Assembly (NCBI GenBank): GCA_036494575.1
Contig: DASXOE010000097.1
Location: 1-46,301 of the forward strand
Direction: 5' to 3'
Length of the DNA: 46,301 bases
DNA from: DASZFV01 sp036494575
GTDB taxonomy: Bacteria; Myxococcota_A; Polyangia; Fen-1088
This document shows positions 44,610 to 46,301 of this stretch, piece by piece. Position numbers and translations under genes: made by a program. The number at the start of each line of letters is the position of its first letter. The stretch's first letter is position 1. A model generated the notes under the pieces. It saw only the letters and a program-made list of their open reading frames with translations. It did not search any database and was not told where the DNA came from.

Positions 44610-45368
44610 TCAGCGCAGCGTCTTCGCCATCTCGGCGGCTTCGCGCTTGACCCGTCGCTCCTCGGGCGCGTCGTAGCTGCCGACGCGGGCCGCCGCGATG
44701 TCGGCGAGCAGCGCCTTGGCGTCCGCGGGACGGCCCTCGTCGGCGGCGATGCGGGCCTCGTACAGGCGCGCCCGGAGGTTCGCTGGGTTGATCGCGAGCG
44801 CCCGCCGGAGCTCGAGCGCGGCCTTGTCCCGATCGCGCTTGGGCCAAGGCAGAGCCAGGTCATAGGCCGCCCAGACAACGGGGATGCTGCCGTGGTCGTA
44901 GCGGACGTCGAGCGCCGTGGCCCGCTCGAGCGGCCGCTTGAACTTCCCCTCGATGCCGTTGGCGATGGCGCGCACCACCCCCATGCCCTCGGCGTAGCTG
45001 CCGATGCTCAACGCGGCCCAGTAGTGTCCGGCCACGTCGTTCGGGTTGGCGGCGATCGCGCGCTCGGCCAGCTCATAGGCCTCCTTGCCGAGGCGTGAAC
45101 GCTCTTCCGCCGAGCGGCCCGGCACGTCGCTCTCCGTGAACCGCGCGCGCGCCGCGCGCCAGAGCGCGCCGTAGTCGCGCGGCGCCACCAACAGGAGGGC
45201 CTCGACGAGGCGATGGGCCTCGCGCAGGGCGGCCGCATCGTCGCGCCGTTCGTGCAACGAATCCAATTGCGCGAGCATGGTGCGGATCGGGGGCGCGCCG
45301 GCGGGCGGCGTCGGCGCGCCTCCCTCGGCGACGACGACGACCAACGAGACCGCCAGCGCCGAGAGCAT
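44610..45368 (-). CDS. Exported TPR-like protein
   Basis: 252 residues. A signal peptide (MLSALAVSLVVVVAEGG) is followed by a Pro-rich spacer and helical pairs of TPR type: ALREAHRLVEALLLVAPRDY, GKEAYELAERAIAANPNDVA, ELRRALAINPANLRARLYEA. A central block (HYWAALSIGSYAEGMGVV, IPVVWAAYDLALPWPKRDRD) resembles the TatT-type TPR proteins associated with TRAP transporters, but no TRAP genes are nearby. The stop is 14 bases from the shc stop in a convergent arrangement; short direct repeats GCGCAGCG lie in the gap. Function unknown. Confidence 0.78.
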   Translation of the reverse strand: MLSALAVSLVVVVAEGGAPTPPAGAPPIRTMLAQLDSLHERRDDAAALREAHRLVEALLLVAPRDYGALWRAARARFTESDVPGRSAEERSRLGKEAYELAERAIAANPNDVAGHYWAALSIGSYAEGMGVVRAIANGIEGKFKRPLERATALDVRYDHGSIPVVWAAYDLALPWPKRDRDKAALELRRALAINPANLRARLYEARIAADEGRPADAKALLADIAAARVGSYDAPEERRVKREAAEMAKTLR

Positions 45369-45398
45369 CGCGCCACGGACTCTAGCAGCAGCCGACGC

Positions 45399-46301
45399 TC
45401 ATTTTACGACCAACACACGCACGTCGCCTTCGCGCCGAAGAACGGTGACGCCCGTGTCGTGGGGGTGGTTCTCGACGAGGAGATCGACCGTGCTGTCGCC
45501 GAGGCACAGGCCCGTGATGCGCAGCTCGGGCACCGACTCCGGGAGCAGCGGGTGCGAGAACGTCACCTCTCGGCGGCGGCCATCGACGGTCAACCCCAGC
45601 GCTGAGTGCAGGAGGTGGAAGACGGCGCCGGCGGCCCAGGCCTGGGGCGCACACGCCACGGGATAGATCGTGGGTCCCTCGTCGGACCGGCGCTCGAACC
45701 CGCAGAACAGCTCCGGCAACCGCCGGAACTCGACGAAGCGGCTGGCGGCCAGGAGCCCCTCCAAGATCCTCGAGGCGAGAGCCCGGCATCCGTAGCGCGC
45801 GAGACCTGCCGCGACGATCGCGTTGTCGTGCGGCCACACGGAGCCGTTGTGATACGACATGGGATTGTAGCGACGCTCGCCCGCGGCGACAGTCCGGACG
45901 CCCCACCCGGAGAAGCTGCCCTCGCTCATGAGCGCTTGCGCCGCCTTCCGGCCGCGCGCGCGGTCTGCGATCCCGCACCAGAGCGCGTGACCGGCGTTCG
46001 AGCTGCGCACGCGACACTGGCGCTTGACCCCGTCGAGCGCGAGCACGTACGTCCCGAGCGCGTCAGACCAGAAGCACTCTTCGAAGCGCCGGCGCAGGCT
46101 CTCGGCCTTGCTCTCGCACCGCGCGCCCAGGTCGGCGTACCCGAGCGCGCGCGCCATCTCCGCTGCCACGCGCCAGGCCGCGTACACGTAGCCCTGCACC
46201 TCGACGAGCGCGATGGGTCCCTCGGCGAGGGTTCCGTCGTCGTGGAAGATCGAATCGTGCGAATCCTTCCAACCCTGGTGCACCAACCCCGTCGTGCTCA
46301 T
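45399..46301 (-). CDS. Glycogen-debranching/amylo-alpha-1,6-glucosidase-type protein, C-terminal part
   Basis: Only the C-terminal 300 residues are in the window; the frame is open at the edge, so the methionine at 46301 is probably internal. The (alpha/alpha)6 GDE catalytic region is clear: NQGWKD-like HQGWKDSHDSIFHDDGTLAE, PIALVEVQGYVYAAWR, NAGHALWCGI, and SYHNGSVWPHDNAIVAAGLA with the usual His/Asp of the family. The last 70 residues are a beta-rich cap. The enzyme would hydrolyse alpha-1,6 branches of glycogen or a related glucan. Full-length relatives are about 650-720 residues. Confidence 0.88.
   Translation of the reverse strand: MSTTGLVHQGWKDSHDSIFHDDGTLAEGPIALVEVQGYVYAAWRVAAEMARALGYADLGARCESKAESLRRRFEECFWSDALGTYVLALDGVKRQCRVRSSNAGHALWCGIADRARGRKAAQALMSEGSFSGWGVRTVAAGERRYNPMSYHNGSVWPHDNAIVAAGLARYGCRALASRILEGLLAASRFVEFRRLPELFCGFERRSDEGPTIYPVACAPQAWAAGAVFHLLHSALGLTVDGRRREVTFSHPLLPESVPELRITGLCLGDSTVDLLVENHPHDTGVTVLRREGDVRVLVVK

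Overview
The window is GC-rich chromosomal DNA (roughly 70% G+C) with almost gap-free coding. A eukaryote-like Ser/Thr kinase, an FHA-GGDEF protein, several TPR and PEGA-type envelope proteins, an H1-like Lys-rich protein and a hopanoid locus using a single squalene-synthase-type enzyme point to a deltaproteobacterial lineage, most likely Myxococcota (Polyangia-like). That placement is inference from gene content. No phage, insertion sequence, CRISPR array or rRNA gene is visible.

Layout. 1-1014: four tRNA genes feeding into tuf on the minus strand, in the order thrU-tyrU-glyT-thrT-tufB known from E. coli, with a strong promoter. 1121-9908: a TPR lipoprotein, hpt, a double-receiver response regulator, a PilT-like ATPase, alaS, an RluA-type pseudouridine synthase and an acyltransferase; the last three overlap as one operon. 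10082-15676: Ser/Thr kinase, convergent FHA-GGDEF protein, a divergent transpeptidase, and an adenylate-forming ligase that ends inside a repeat. 15733-20907 (minus): guaB-guaA running by overlap into three exported proteins. 20974-24699 (minus): glnD and a TPR protein. 24765-32778: an acidic protein, a 550-bp block of nested repeats, gshB, a single-pass membrane protein, pcnB, a DUF1330-GFA fusion, queC, a methyltransferase and the H1-like protein. 32885-37547: a large membrane protein with a discoidin-like domain, a CNNM/CorC-family protein, a small membrane protein and thioredoxin 2. 37564-44595: hopanoid locus. 44610-46301: a TPR protein and the 3' part of a glycogen-debranching-type enzyme.

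How the genes work together. The hopanoid locus reads as a pathway: squalene synthase makes squalene, the divergent shc cyclises it, HpnH adds an adenosyl group, HpnG removes adenine and HpnO aminates the side chain. The four minus-strand genes (hpnH, hpnG, sqs, hpnO) are tightly packed, and a fifth gene of unknown function follows only 4 bases after hpnO, ending in a hairpin that holds its stop codon. That fifth gene is the best candidate here for a new pathway component. The kinase and FHA-GGDEF protein are neighbours and could link Ser/Thr phosphorylation to cyclic-di-GMP.

The most unusual non-coding signal is a dispersed palindrome, GGGACCCTGAGAGGGTCCC. It sits at the 3' ends of three unrelated genes and supplies the stop codon of two of them. 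In the ligase it begins where the catalytic A10 lysine should be. A second repeat family forms a very large nested inverted repeat next to gshB.
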